Positions 52,483-61,988 are shown, counted from the stretch's first letter. The stretch is 64,000 nt of DNA from Chryseobacterium lactis (GCF_003815875.1 NZ_CP033924.1:3596001-3660000); one strand, 5' to 3'. Translations and numbers: made by a program. The notes: a model not told the origin generated them from the letters alone.

Positions 52483-52929
52483 ATGAAAAAATTATTTTTA
52501 GGACTCGCTGTTATCGGAGCGCATTTTATGTTTGCTCAGAAAGTGGTGGGTCTTCAAGTTGAGAAACCTCAGAAAAAAGAACAACAGGCTACCATAAGCA
52601 CGGAAAAAGTCAATTTGTATAATGATAATTTCCAGGCGTTCATGGCTGCTCTGCAATCATCAGACCGCAAAACGATTGACGGGTTGCTTTCTGATAAAGT
52701 AAAGGAGATTGTCACAGATGATGTCCTTAAAAAAGTAAAAGCAGGTATTGATTCAAATAAAAAGCTTGAGGTTTTGAAGGCAGGATATTATAAAACAATG
52801 GACGGAGTCAATCACCCTAGTATCAGATATAAATATGCAGGAGAGAACTCTTCGAAAGAGGTTATTACGGCTGTATTTGAGGAGGATGGTAAGATTCTGG
52901 GAGTATTGCCGGCCAAGAAGGATAAATAA
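52483..52929 (+). CDS. Small secreted protein of unknown function
   Basis: 148 residues with a signal peptide (LFLGLAVIGAHFMFAQ). The body is a helical N-terminal region (NLYNDNFQAFMAALQSSDRK) followed by beta-type sequence (SIRYKYAGENSS, EVITAVFEEDGKILGVLP). It is slightly NTF2-like. It starts 46 bp after the reductase stop and may be co-transcribed. No family is recognised. Confidence 0.65.
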   Translation: MKKLFLGLAVIGAHFMFAQKVVGLQVEKPQKKEQQATISTEKVNLYNDNFQAFMAALQSSDRKTIDGLLSDKVKEIVTDDVLKKVKAGIDSNKKLEVLKAGYYKTMDGVNHPSIRYKYAGENSSKEVITAVFEEDGKILGVLPAKKDK

Positions 52930-52960
52930 ATTTATTTTCGATTAACAAAAAATATTAACT

Positions 52961-53650
52961 ATGATGACAGATGTTTTAGTCGCTAAATCCTCGGAAGTGG
53001 ATAAAGCGAATTTTTACAAGAAAACGTATTTGCACGTTGCCTTATCAATTCTTGCGTTTATTGGCGTTGAAACCATTTTACTGAAGATAGTTCCGGCGGA
53101 GCTTATTGCCATGATGTTCGGACAAAGATATATCTGGTTACTGATTATTGGTGTATTTTGGCTGGCTTCAATTTTAGCTTCCAAATGGTCACTTTCACAA
53201 AGTAAGTCAACACAATATTTAGGACTTGGATTTTATATCGTTCTGGAGGCGGTAATCTTTATGCCTTTGCTTTTTATCGCTGTGAATATGACCGGTGGGC
53301 CTAATGTGATTTTTCAGGCTGCTACTTTAACGGTTGCTATGTTTGCCGGGATTTCTGCGGTTGCTTTTACTTCTAAGAGAGATTTTTCTTTTTTACGAAA
53401 TATCATCGTAATCGGAGGATTTATTTCCATCGGATTAATTGTTGGCGGGATGTTATTCGGTTTCAACTTAGGGCTATGGTTCTCTGTAGGAATGGTTATT
53501 CTGGCCTCAGCAACGATTTTATATCAAACAAGTAAGCTAAAAGATTCTTATGGTACCAATCAGTACGTGGGAGCAGCATTACAGCTTTTTGCATCAATTA
53601 TGCTTTTATTCTGGTATATCCTGAATATATTGATGAGCAGAAGAAACTAA
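52961..53650 (+). CDS. Bax inhibitor-1 (YccA/BI-1) family membrane protein
   Basis: 229 residues with seven hydrophobic segments, for example TYLHVALSILAFIGVETILL, YIWLLIIGVFWLASILAS and LGLWFSVGMVILASATILYQ. A family-type FYKKTYLHV motif occurs near the start, and LYQTSKLKDSY near the end contains the conserved aspartate of BI-1 proteins. These proteins are ion or proton-leak channels. No physiological role is known here. Confidence 0.85.
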   Translation: MMTDVLVAKSSEVDKANFYKKTYLHVALSILAFIGVETILLKIVPAELIAMMFGQRYIWLLIIGVFWLASILASKWSLSQSKSTQYLGLGFYIVLEAVIFMPLLFIAVNMTGGPNVIFQAATLTVAMFAGISAVAFTSKRDFSFLRNIIVIGGFISIGLIVGGMLFGFNLGLWFSVGMVILASATILYQTSKLKDSYGTNQYVGAALQLFASIMLLFWYILNILMSRRN

Positions 53651-53680
53651 TGATAAGTTGATCTTGTCTTTTTAATAATA

Positions 53681-53709
53681 GTCCCGGTGATATGTTCATC
53701 GGGATTTTT
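53681..53709 (+). terminator. Intrinsic terminator
   Basis: Stem TCCCGGTGA (53681-53689) / TCATCGGGA (53695-53703), one G-T pair, then T6; it follows the BI-1 gene. Confidence 0.75.
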
Positions 53710-54017
53710 TATTTCTCACACAGATCGCTTTTTTTAACCACAAATAACGCTAATGATTGCACGAATGACACAAACTAGCATCAATAGGAGCGGGCTTTAG
53801 TCCGCTTATCAATTAAACCCAAAAAATCCTGATGACATTCCACCGGGATTTTATTGGATATTCTTTAATATGTAACCATGCAACAACCAGCTTCAGATAA
53901 GCTTTAATAGCTTTTTGAAGTCATATAGATGTTGAAAAAATATAATGTATTAAAGAATAGGGAAAAAATATAGTAATGAGGAAAACCTCAGATATCTTGT
54001 GTTTTTATGCTAAAAAC
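53710..54017. other. Gene-free region with repeat
   Basis: 308 bp. The first part is the repeat at 53734-53806. The rest is AT-rich, without an ORF or strong hairpin. Confidence 0.5.
53734..53806. repeat. Interspersed repeat, copy 2
   Basis: AACCACAAATAACGCTAATG, then a variable part, then AATAGGAGCGGGCTTTAGTC and CGCTT with the palindrome AGCGGG-CTTTAG-TCCGCT. It is the reverse-orientation counterpart of 43101-43206: both share CTTTAG loop, CTATTGA/TCAATAG and TTATTTGTG/CACAAATAA. Confidence 0.6.
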
Positions 54018-54266
54018 TTACTTGTCGATAGATCCTAAAACCTTTTGGGCAAAAGAGTTTAAGGCATCTTTTTCGCTCATTCCGTTTTGTACATTGGCAT
54101 GAACTTCTAGAGCTCCGCAAATATTTGTAATTAATTCTCCTGCTACGTTAAGGTCTTCTTCACTTGTTCCTCTGAACTCGCTGAAACTTTCCAGAACTTC
54201 CAATGTTTTTTCAAGATTTTCAGGAGTTTGATTCTGATAAAATTGTCTGATTACCGGTAATTTCAT
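54018..54266 (-). CDS. Small DUF6952-like protein linked to thioredoxin
   Basis: 82 residues. KLPVIRQFYQNQTPENLEKT, then LEVLESFSEFRGTSEEDLNV and ELITNICGALEVHANVQNGM. The start overlaps the thioredoxin stop (TAATG), so the two are translationally coupled. Family members are known only by location beside thioredoxin and peroxiredoxin genes. A structural role is a guess. Confidence 0.75.
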   Translation of the reverse strand: MKLPVIRQFYQNQTPENLEKTLEVLESFSEFRGTSEEDLNVAGELITNICGALEVHANVQNGMSEKDALNSFAQKVLGSIDK

Positions 54267-54574
54267 TATGCTAATTCGTTAAAAAGGTTAATTAAACTAT
54301 CTGCCTGGTTAGATTGAACCTGGTTTACCAATTCACCGTTTTTAAAGATGGCGAAAGTGGGAAGGTTATCTACTTTTGCTAATTTTCTGCTTTCAGGAAG
54401 TTTCTCAGCATCTACATATAAAAATGGAATTGAGTCATTTTCAGACGCTAATTTTTTGAATTTCGGCTTCATGATTCTGCAGTTTCCGCACCATGTTGCG
54501 CCGTATTGAACAACTACTTTTTCGTTGTCATTTACGATATTTTGTAATGTATCTTCGGTTAATTCTGTGTACAT
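54266..54574 (-). CDS. Thioredoxin-family protein (CGNC active site)
   Basis: 102 residues of a thioredoxin fold. The active site is WCGNC (YGATWCGNCRIMKPKF) instead of the classical WCGPC. The cis-proline is in LPTFAIFKNGELV. It lies downstream of a peroxiredoxin gene and overlaps the 82-residue gene, suggesting it recycles the peroxiredoxin. The changed motif would alter its redox potential. No signal peptide. Confidence 0.9.
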   Translation of the reverse strand: MYTELTEDTLQNIVNDNEKVVVQYGATWCGNCRIMKPKFKKLASENDSIPFLYVDAEKLPESRKLAKVDNLPTFAIFKNGELVNQVQSNQADSLINLFNELA

Positions 54575-54620
54575 GATTGTAATTTGAAAATTTATTAATT
54601 TGAAAATGCTTTGTAAAGAA

Positions 54621-54664
54621 GAAAATGAGATAACTTTTGATAATTCTCCAATTATCTCATTTTC
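54621..54664 (-). terminator. Hairpin between peroxiredoxin and thioredoxin genes
   Basis: Perfect 13-bp stem GAAAATGAGATAA (54621-54633) / TTATCTCATTTTC (54652-54664) with an 18-nt loop; the minus-strand tail TTCTTTAC is only moderately T-rich. It may be a partial terminator or a processing/stability site that separates expression of the two genes. Confidence 0.5.
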
Positions 54665-54680
54665 AAATTAACATATTACA

Positions 54681-55313
54681 TTAGTTCTTCGCTAAGTATT
54701 CTGCTGTAGAAGTTCTGTCTGCTTTCATAGCATCTTTACCTTCTTCCCAGTTTGCAGGACATACTTCACCGTGTTTTTGAACGTGAGTGTAAGCGTCGAT
54801 TAATCTTAAGAATTCTTTTACGTTTCTACCTAGAGGCATATCGTTTACCGCTTCGTGGAAGATTTTTCCAGTTTCGTCGATAAGGTAAGTCGCTCTGTAA
54901 GTTACGTTAGAACCTGTGAAAACTTCTTCTCCTTCTTCATTGTATTCGAAATCCTGATCTACAATTCCTAAAGTATTTGCTAATTGTCTGTGAGTATCAG
55001 CTAAAAGCGGATAAGTTACTCCTTCGATACCTCCATTGTCTTTTGGAGTGTTTAACCAAGCAAAGTGTACTTCGTTTGTATCGCAAGATGCACCGATTAC
55101 TTTAGTGTTTCTTTTTTCAAATTCACCTAAAGCCTCCTGGAAAGCATGAAGCTCAGTAGGGCAAACGAACGTGAAATCTTTTGGATACCAGAATAAAAGA
55201 ACTTTTTGCTGGTTGTTTACTGCTTCATCAAGGATGTTGATTCTTAAATCGTCACCCATTTCAGACATTGCGTCAATTGTTAAATTCGGGAATTTTTTTC
55301 CTACTAAAGACAT
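54681..55313 (-). CDS. Typical 2-Cys peroxiredoxin (AhpC/Prx1 type)
   Basis: 210 residues. The peroxidatic cysteine is in FTFVCPTELHAFQ (about Cys52) with the conserved Pro-x-x-x-Thr/x-x-Cys context. The resolving cysteine is in GEVCPANWEEGKD near residue 170. It reduces peroxides using the downstream thioredoxin-like protein, judged by operon order. It has a textbook Bacteroidota promoter (55347-55377). Confidence 0.95.
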   Translation of the reverse strand: MSLVGKKFPNLTIDAMSEMGDDLRINILDEAVNNQQKVLLFWYPKDFTFVCPTELHAFQEALGEFEKRNTKVIGASCDTNEVHFAWLNTPKDNGGIEGVTYPLLADTHRQLANTLGIVDQDFEYNEEGEEVFTGSNVTYRATYLIDETGKIFHEAVNDMPLGRNVKEFLRLIDAYTHVQKHGEVCPANWEEGKDAMKADRTSTAEYLAKN

Positions 55314-55346
55314 AATTTTCTTGTTTTTATATTTAAATTTCTAATG

Positions 55347-55377
55347 CAAATATAGAAAGATTTATCTATCGAACAAA
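55347..55377 (-). promoter_or_regulatory. Bacteroidota consensus promoter of the peroxiredoxin gene
   Basis: On the minus strand TTTG (55377-55374), N19, TATATTTG (55354-55347): both elements perfect at the ideal spacing, 34 bp before the ATG. High expression is expected. Confidence 0.85.
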
Positions 55378-55426
55378 TGAATATTGATAAATAAAATCTA
55401 TAATTGTTTTTGATGTGTTATCAATT

Positions 55427-55451
55427 AAAAAGCCCTGAATTCAGGGCTTTC
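55427..55451. terminator. Intrinsic terminator
   Basis: Stem AAAAGCCCTGAA / TTCAGGGCTTT around 55427-55450, after the M16 protease gene on the minus strand; A- and T-rich flanks allow use on both strands. Confidence 0.75.
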
Positions 55452-55459
55452 TTGTTTAT

Positions 55460-58399
55460 TTAATAACCGAATATTTCAGTTAAGTTGAGTTTTTTTACTT
55501 CTCCCAGTTTCTGCATATCTGCCTCACTTACTTTATCTTGAGAGGCCACAAGACAATAGGTGTAGTTCTTGTTTTTCATTTCCTTATCATGGAATGCATT
55601 GATGTCTGCAAAGGATAGTTTAGGCGCCTGTTCATAGACGTTCTTTCTCATATCGAAATTGTTTCCAAGTCGTTGGGATTTAAGATAAGAGAAGATAATG
55701 CCATCCTGAGTGATCCTTTCAGAAGCGATCGTTTTTTTCAAACCACTTTTTGCAGTCTCAAACAATTGTTCAGACTTTGGTAAGGTAGTCAGAAGTTCAT
55801 TCATTGCAAAAGAAGCTTCATTGAATTTATCTGCCTGGGTTCCCACATAAGCCATAATGCTATTTTTGTCCTCCTTTTTACTTGGAAGCGCAAAATAAGA
55901 ATAGGTAGAATAAGCCAATGCTTTGGATTCTCTGATGGTCTGGAAAACAATAGATCCCATTCCGCCTCCGAAGTAGTTGTTGAATAAACTTACCGTAGGA
56001 GCAATCGTAGGACTATATTGTTCTGAGTTTCTTGCCCAGAAGATCTCAGCCTGTACCATGTCATAATGGGCAAATAATACTTTATTCTTATCTGTCGGAA
56101 TCTGTGTAAAGGTTTTTGTCTTTGGAAGCTCTTTAAGCGTTGCAGGTAGCTTATGTACAGGTTTTAATGAAGCTACGACTTCAGTTCCTGTTTTTGGCCC
56201 ATAATAAAGTGCTTTATGTTTAAAGTTGAATAGATCATGAAGGATGTTCACCAGGTCTTCAGCTTTTAATGCATCAAGTTCAGCATCACTCAAAACATTG
56301 TTGAATGGGTTTTGTGTGCCATATTGCGCATAACTTCTTAGCCCGGCCATGATGCTTGCTTTGTTTTGCTTGGCATTTGCTCTGGCTTTTTTTAATCTTG
56401 CTTTGTAAGCATCTAGGGCAGTTTGGTCAGCTTTGCAGTTTTTAATCAGATCTTCAAATAAAGCAATTGTTTTATCGAAGTTTTCATTCAAACCTTCCAG
56501 TGAAACATAAGTTTCTTCATTGCCTGCACTTACTTTAAAGCTTGATGCCAGTTTATAGAATTCTCTGCTGATGATTTCTGACGACTTATTGTTTGTTCCT
56601 AAGTACTGCAGATATTCTGCTGCAAGCGGAAGCATTTTGTTGTTCCATTTTCCGGAATCAAAATGATAATACATTCTGAACAATGCATTGTCCGTATTTT
56701 TCACAGAAAGTACATCTACATCTCCCAATTTGTTTTTAGCAATGTCTTTGTCATAGTTTAACCATACCGGAGCAATTGCTTTTTCAGGCATCTCGTCAAT
56801 CTTTTTAAGGAAAGAAGATTGATCTTCTCTGTTTACAGAAACAGGAGTGATGGTTGGTTTATCAACCTTTACAATGTTCTTGTCTTCTCCTTTTTTCTTA
56901 TAAACCGCTACATAATTATTGTTTTGAAGATATTTAGAAACAAAATCCATGATATCTTTCTTAGTCAGCTTGGAAATTTCTTCAATATACTCCAGGTTGG
57001 CTTTGTGGTCAACATCAGAAGTGAATTCATCCATTAAAATGCTTGCTCTTGAAGAGTATTTTTCATCCTTTTGAATGGTATTCTTCTTTTCGTTGTTTAC
57101 GATAGATTGAATAAGATCATCAGAGAATTCTCCTTTTCTTAATTTCTCGATTTCCTGAAGAAGAAGATTTTTCACTTCATCTAAAGATTGTCCTTCAGTA
57201 GGTTTCCCTTGCAAAAGTAAAACGGAATAATCTTTTAAAGTATAAGGAAAGGCATAAGCTGCCAGTAACTTCTGTTTTTTTACCAGATCCAGATCAATCA
57301 ATCCGGCTTGTCCGTTGGTAAGCATGCTTCCAACGAAATTTAACAATCTTGCATCTTTTGTCGAAGCGCCGGGAAATCTAAAGCCAAGCATTACACTTTC
57401 TGAATCAGGACCAACGACTTCTTTTATTACCGGAGAAGCAATAGCTTTTTCCTGACCAACGATATATTCAGGAACCGGTTTGGACTTCATGTAAGAGAAG
57501 GCTTTGTCAACCTTAGCAATGACTTCGTCCGGATTAAAATCTCCTGACATGATGATTCCCATATTGTTGGGAACATAATAATTGTTATAATAATCTCTGA
57601 TGGCATGCAGAGATGGATTTTTTAAGTGTTCAATGGTCCCGATGGTCGTCTGTTTTCCATAATTATTATTAGGGAAAAGATTGGCAAACATGGTATCATA
57701 AACTTTATCTCCATCGTCATCAAGTGATCTGTTTTTCTCCTCGTATACCGCTTCCAGTTCTGTGTGGAATAACCTCAGAATCGGTTCTCTGAATCTTTCT
57801 GACTGCAAAGCCAGAAATTTGTCGATAACATTAGAAGGGATGTCTTCGGTGTAAACAGTTTGCTCAAAAGAAGTGAAGGCATTTGATCCGTCTGCGCCCA
57901 TACCGGCCATCATCTTATCATACTCGTTGGCAATGGCGAATTTGGCTGCTTCTCCGGATACTCTGTCAATTTCTTTATAGATTTCTTTTCTTTTCGCCTC
58001 ATCTTTGGTCTGATTGTACTTTTCGTACAAAGCATCAATCTGATCCAAAAGAGGCTTTTCTTTAGCCCAGTCTTTAGAACCGAATTGATCCGTTCCTTTA
58101 AAAAGCATATGTTCCAGATAGTGGGCAAGACCCGTATGATCAGCAGGATCTGTTTTGCTTCCGGCTTTCGTGGCAATATACGTCTGAATTCTCGGATCCT
58201 TTTTTGTGGGACTCAGAATAACCGTTAATCCGTTTTTTAAAGTATAATACCTTGCTGAAGTAGGATCATTGGTTACGTACTTGTACTGGTAACCGTTGGA
58301 AGTTGCTTCCTTCCATTGGAAATCCTGTCCGTATGCATAGCCTGCAAAGCTTGCTGCGGCAATGCTGGTAGCAATGGTTAGCTTTTTTAACAAATTCAT
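55460..58399 (-). CDS. M16-family metalloprotease (pitrilysin type)
   Basis: 979 residues with a signal peptide (about 1-24, ending YAYG). The inverted zinc motif is intact: His93-x-x-Glu96-His97 in HYLEHMLFKG, with the third ligand glutamate about 75 residues later (YEEKNRSLDDDG). Two M16 halves follow, with the second, non-catalytic half from about 550 (GGGMGSIVFQTIRESKALAY near 820). Such large proteins are periplasmic or surface oligopeptidases. It is a single unit. Confidence 0.93.
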   Translation of the reverse strand: MNLLKKLTIATSIAAASFAGYAYGQDFQWKEATSNGYQYKYVTNDPTSARYYTLKNGLTVILSPTKKDPRIQTYIATKAGSKTDPADHTGLAHYLEHMLFKGTDQFGSKDWAKEKPLLDQIDALYEKYNQTKDEAKRKEIYKEIDRVSGEAAKFAIANEYDKMMAGMGADGSNAFTSFEQTVYTEDIPSNVIDKFLALQSERFREPILRLFHTELEAVYEEKNRSLDDDGDKVYDTMFANLFPNNNYGKQTTIGTIEHLKNPSLHAIRDYYNNYYVPNNMGIIMSGDFNPDEVIAKVDKAFSYMKSKPVPEYIVGQEKAIASPVIKEVVGPDSESVMLGFRFPGASTKDARLLNFVGSMLTNGQAGLIDLDLVKKQKLLAAYAFPYTLKDYSVLLLQGKPTEGQSLDEVKNLLLQEIEKLRKGEFSDDLIQSIVNNEKKNTIQKDEKYSSRASILMDEFTSDVDHKANLEYIEEISKLTKKDIMDFVSKYLQNNNYVAVYKKKGEDKNIVKVDKPTITPVSVNREDQSSFLKKIDEMPEKAIAPVWLNYDKDIAKNKLGDVDVLSVKNTDNALFRMYYHFDSGKWNNKMLPLAAEYLQYLGTNNKSSEIISREFYKLASSFKVSAGNEETYVSLEGLNENFDKTIALFEDLIKNCKADQTALDAYKARLKKARANAKQNKASIMAGLRSYAQYGTQNPFNNVLSDAELDALKAEDLVNILHDLFNFKHKALYYGPKTGTEVVASLKPVHKLPATLKELPKTKTFTQIPTDKNKVLFAHYDMVQAEIFWARNSEQYSPTIAPTVSLFNNYFGGGMGSIVFQTIRESKALAYSTYSYFALPSKKEDKNSIMAYVGTQADKFNEASFAMNELLTTLPKSEQLFETAKSGLKKTIASERITQDGIIFSYLKSQRLGNNFDMRKNVYEQAPKLSFADINAFHDKEMKNKNYTYCLVASQDKVSEADMQKLGEVKKLNLTEIFGY

Positions 58400-58428
58400 G
58401 TTGTTGTGTTTTATTTTAGTTATTAGTA

Positions 58429-59622
58429 TTAATTAAATTTTTCCAGTAATTCTTTAATTCTTCTCATTGCTTCTCTTAACTCCTGCTCAGAAGCTGCATA
58501 TGAGAATCTGATGCATTCCGGACTTCCAAAAGAGAATCCTCCAACACATCCTACCTGAGCATTTTCCAGCAGGAACATGGCAAAGTCGTCAGAGTTGTTG
58601 ATTGTAGTTCCATTTAAAGTCTTTCCGATATAATATGAAATATCCGGGAAGAAGTAAAATGCTGCTTTAGGAAGTAAAACTTTAAATCCAGGAATTTCCT
58701 GAATCAGTTCATACATAAGATTTCTTCTTTCTTTAAAGGCATCAATCATATATCTGTATTCCGATGGGTCTGTTTTTAACGCGGTGATAGATGCTCTTTG
58801 AGCTACCGTATTGGCACCGCTTGTCATTTGGCCCTGCACTTTTTCACAAGCTTTTGCCAGCCATTCAGGACATGCAGAATATCCGATTCTCCATCCCGTC
58901 ATAGCGAAGGCTTTTGACATTCCGTTGATTACCGCAGTCTGCTCGTATACTTCAGGAAATTGTGCGATAGAGGTCGTTTTTGTCTCATAATTGATGAATT
59001 CATAGATTTCATCTGAAATAATAGTAACCTGAGGATATTTTGCAATAACTTTGGCTAAAGATTTCAATTCGTCATACGTATAATAACCTCCGGAAGGATT
59101 ACATGGCGAACTAAAAAGTATAGCTTTAGTCTTATCGGTGATCGCCTCTTCAAGCTGTTCGGCTGTAATTTTAAAGTCGGTTACATAAGAAGTGGGAAGC
59201 ATTACAGAATTTCCTCCCATCATTTTTACCATTTCGTCATAGCTTACCCAGTAAGGAGCAGGAAGAAGTACTTCATCTCCGTCATTGATAATAGCTGCCA
59301 GTACATTTAAAATAGCCTGTTTTGCGCCGTTTGAAACACAAATTTGTGTAGGTTTATATTCAAGATTATTATCTCTTTTTAATTTATATGTTATCGCCTC
59401 ACGTAATTCAAGGAATCCCGGAACCGGAGAGTAGTGGCTGTAGTTTTCATTGATAGCATCGAAAGCTGCCTGTTTGATATTATCCGGAACATCAAAATCC
59501 GGTTCACCAAGAGTTAAGCTGATCACGTCAATTCCGTTGGCTTTCATTTCTCTGGCTTTGTTAGACATTACAAAAGTCTGCGAGTATCCTAATCTTTTTA
59601 CTCTATCCGAAAGTTTATCCAT
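58429..59622 (-). CDS. Class I/II aminotransferase (aspartate aminotransferase type)
   Basis: 397 residues from the ATG at 59622 (MDKLSDRVKRLGYSQTFV); a start at 59673 would add a non-conserved tail. The PLP lysine is in NGMSKAFAMTGWRIGYSAC. PLP binding also uses SNGAKQAIL, PYWVSYDEM and SSPCNPSGGYYTYDEL (Asn), with ISDEIYEF (Asp). This matches the prokaryotic aspartate aminotransferase Ib group. The amino donor cannot be fixed by sequence alone. Confidence 0.92.
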   Translation of the reverse strand: MDKLSDRVKRLGYSQTFVMSNKAREMKANGIDVISLTLGEPDFDVPDNIKQAAFDAINENYSHYSPVPGFLELREAITYKLKRDNNLEYKPTQICVSNGAKQAILNVLAAIINDGDEVLLPAPYWVSYDEMVKMMGGNSVMLPTSYVTDFKITAEQLEEAITDKTKAILFSSPCNPSGGYYTYDELKSLAKVIAKYPQVTIISDEIYEFINYETKTTSIAQFPEVYEQTAVINGMSKAFAMTGWRIGYSACPEWLAKACEKVQGQMTSGANTVAQRASITALKTDPSEYRYMIDAFKERRNLMYELIQEIPGFKVLLPKAAFYFFPDISYYIGKTLNGTTINNSDDFAMFLLENAQVGCVGGFSFGSPECIRFSYAASEQELREAMRRIKELLEKFN

Positions 59623-59856
59623 GTATTTTTTGAATTTTAACAAATATAAAATAAAAACGTCTTCCGGAAGCAATAAAAACGAGGTTGCTTTAAAGATTTT
59701 TGTCAGGTTTTTAGGAAATTACCTCACTTGGAATAATAAGCTTTTTTGTGAAAAATTGGATAATCTGATGCTTTTAAAGGTGGTCTATATTGTATAAAGA
59801 AGAAAATGATCAGATAAAACTGAAGGTTTTGTATCTTTAAACCAAAGATCCATTCT

Positions 59857-61197
59857 ATGAAATTTTCTGTCTTCTTATTACTGATTTCCTGTGCTGTTTT
59901 TTCTCAAACACATTCAAAGGATGCTGAAGTAAAGAAATATGTTTCGCAGGTTAATGAAGATTCTTTAAAATCCTATATCACCCAACTTGTAAGTTTTCAA
60001 ACCCGGCATACTTTGAGTGCTGCAGACGATTCAGAGCATGGCATCGGAGCCGCCAGAAACTGGGTGCTAAAAAAGTTTAAAGATTACGCTAAAAATTCCG
60101 GTGGAAGAATGGAAGTGTACCTGCAGCAAGAAGATCTTCAACCGGATGGTAAACGTATTGATAAAGTGGTCAATATTGGAAATGCCGTAGCCTTTCTAAA
60201 AGGTACCGATCCTAATGATAAAAGAGTTTTCCTGATTGGAGGACATCTTGATTCAAGGGTTACAGATGTAATGAACAGAACTTCTGTAGCTCCCGGTGCT
60301 AATGATGATGGCAGTGGAGTAAGCGCTGTAATAGAAGCTGCGAGAATAATAAGCAAGTCTTCGTTTCCGGCATCGATAATCTTTGTAGCCTTTTCCGGGG
60401 AAGAGCAGTCTTTGTTGGGATCTAAGCTCCTTTCAGATAAAATCAAAAAAGAAAATGTACAACTGGAAGCCGTTTTGAATAATGATATGATCGGAAATCC
60501 CAAAGCAGGTGAAACCGGGGAAATAAATACCCGGGTACTTCGTGTATTTAGTGAAGGGCTGCCATTCGTTGATCTTGACAAAAAGGCAATGACTATAAGG
60601 AATTTGGGTTATGAAAATGATAGCGAGTCCAGACAACTGGCACGGTATATTAAAGAAACTGTTGAGGAGTATGTGAAAGGACTCAGTGTAAAATTAATCT
60701 ACAGAAATGACAGGTTTCTACGAGGCGGAGATCATACCAGCTTTGTTAACAACGGATTTCCGTCCGTGAGGCTTACTGAGTATTATGAAAACTATGATCA
60801 TCAGCATCAGGATGTTAGAATGGAAGGCAATAAACAATATGGTGATCTGCCTGAATTTATAGATTTTAAATATCTGAAGAAAAATGTTGCGGCTAACATT
60901 GCGGTGCTGGCCAATCTTGCAAAATCAACTTCAAAACCTGAACAGGTAGAAATGGATGTTAAAGAGCTTACTAACTCTACAAGTCTTCATTGGCAAAAGC
61001 CAAAATCAGGAACTCCGGTAGGATACTATGTGCTGGTAAGAGAAACGGATAGTGCAGTTTGGCAGAAAAAAATATTTACTGCAGGTCTTTCAATCAAAAT
61101 TCCGCTTTCAAAGGATAATTATATTTTTGCAGTACAAACAGTCAGTAAATCAGGAAACTTAAGTGTACCTGTAATTCCTGGAATTGCAAAAAAATAG
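59857..61197 (+). CDS. Secreted M28-family peptidase with C-terminal Fn3-like domain
   Basis: 446 residues with a signal peptide (about 1-16). M28 zinc site: His130 and Asp132 (GGHLDSR), Asp150/Asp151 (GANDDGSG), catalytic Glu182 and ligand Glu183 (FSGEEQSLLG), Asp210 (LNNDMIGN) and His in RGGDHTSFVN. The last 90 residues (STSLHWQKPKSGTPVGYYVL, YIFAVQTVSKSGNLS) look like a fibronectin type III domain, common in secreted flavobacterial enzymes. It is unrelated in layout to the three copies at 43-47 kb. Confidence 0.92.
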   Translation: MKFSVFLLLISCAVFSQTHSKDAEVKKYVSQVNEDSLKSYITQLVSFQTRHTLSAADDSEHGIGAARNWVLKKFKDYAKNSGGRMEVYLQQEDLQPDGKRIDKVVNIGNAVAFLKGTDPNDKRVFLIGGHLDSRVTDVMNRTSVAPGANDDGSGVSAVIEAARIISKSSFPASIIFVAFSGEEQSLLGSKLLSDKIKKENVQLEAVLNNDMIGNPKAGETGEINTRVLRVFSEGLPFVDLDKKAMTIRNLGYENDSESRQLARYIKETVEEYVKGLSVKLIYRNDRFLRGGDHTSFVNNGFPSVRLTEYYENYDHQHQDVRMEGNKQYGDLPEFIDFKYLKKNVAANIAVLANLAKSTSKPEQVEMDVKELTNSTSLHWQKPKSGTPVGYYVLVRETDSAVWQKKIFTAGLSIKIPLSKDNYIFAVQTVSKSGNLSVPVIPGIAKK

Positions 61198-61264
61198 GTC
61201 TGTTGAAAGATGGATTCAGGCTCTGCTTGGAAAAAGTAGATTTGAATACAAAAGAAATAAAACT

Positions 61265-61272
61265 TATTTTTG
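61265..61272 (+). promoter_or_regulatory. Bacteroidota -7 element TATTTTTG
   Basis: An exact TAnnTTTG match 19 bp upstream of the rsmG ATG at 61291. Confidence 0.55.
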
Positions 61273-61290
61273 CGGATTATAATAATTCAC

Positions 61291-61926
61291 ATGTCTACAT
61301 CGTTACTATTAAAATACTTTCCGGATCTTACAGAAAAGCAGTTAGAACAGTTTGCACAACTGGAAAGCCTGTATAATGAATGGAATGAAAAGATCAACGT
61401 AATTTCCAGAAAAGATATGGAATCGTTGTATGAAAAACATATTCTGCACTCATTGGGAATTGCGAAAGTAATGGAGTTTGCTCCCGGAACAAAGGTGTTG
61501 GATATCGGAACCGGTGGTGGTTTTCCCGGAATTCCTTTAGCTATTTTGTTTCCTGAAACAGAATTTACATTGATTGATTCTATCGGAAAGAAAATCAGTG
61601 TAGTGAATGCAGTAGCAGAAGGGATAGGACTTACCAATGTTACGGGTATTCACGGAAGAGCTGAAAAATTGAAAGAAAAATTCCATTTTATAGTCAGCAG
61701 AGCAGTTACCCAGATGCCGGAATTTTTAAGATGGCTGAAAGGGAAATTTGAAAAAGAACAGTTTAATCCCAAACATAACGGAATTTTATATTTAAAAGGG
61801 GGAGACCTTGCAGAGGAGCTTGCCGGACTTAAATGTGAAATTTATAATCTTAAAAGCTATTTTGATGAAGAATTTTTTGATACTAAAAAAGTAGTTTATG
61901 TATCAAAAGGTAATTTCAATTCCTGA
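61291..61926 (+). CDS. rsmG: 16S rRNA (guanine(527)-N7)-methyltransferase
   Basis: 211 residues from the ATG at 61291 (MSTSLLLKYFPDL); an in-frame TTG at 61270 overlaps the promoter box. The GidB motifs are LYNEWNEKINVISRKDMES, LYEKHILHSLGIA, VLDIGTGGGFPGIPLAI for SAM binding, HGRAEKLKEKFHFIVSRAVT and LYLKGGDL. It methylates G527 in 16S rRNA. It is followed by a small lipoprotein gene 62 bp downstream. Confidence 0.95.
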   Translation: MSTSLLLKYFPDLTEKQLEQFAQLESLYNEWNEKINVISRKDMESLYEKHILHSLGIAKVMEFAPGTKVLDIGTGGGFPGIPLAILFPETEFTLIDSIGKKISVVNAVAEGIGLTNVTGIHGRAEKLKEKFHFIVSRAVTQMPEFLRWLKGKFEKEQFNPKHNGILYLKGGDLAEELAGLKCEIYNLKSYFDEEFFDTKKVVYVSKGNFNS

Positions 61927-61988
61927 TTTAGTATGAATAAGGAATAATTTTTGCTAATTATTTGTTAATAATCGGAAAATCAAAGGTC

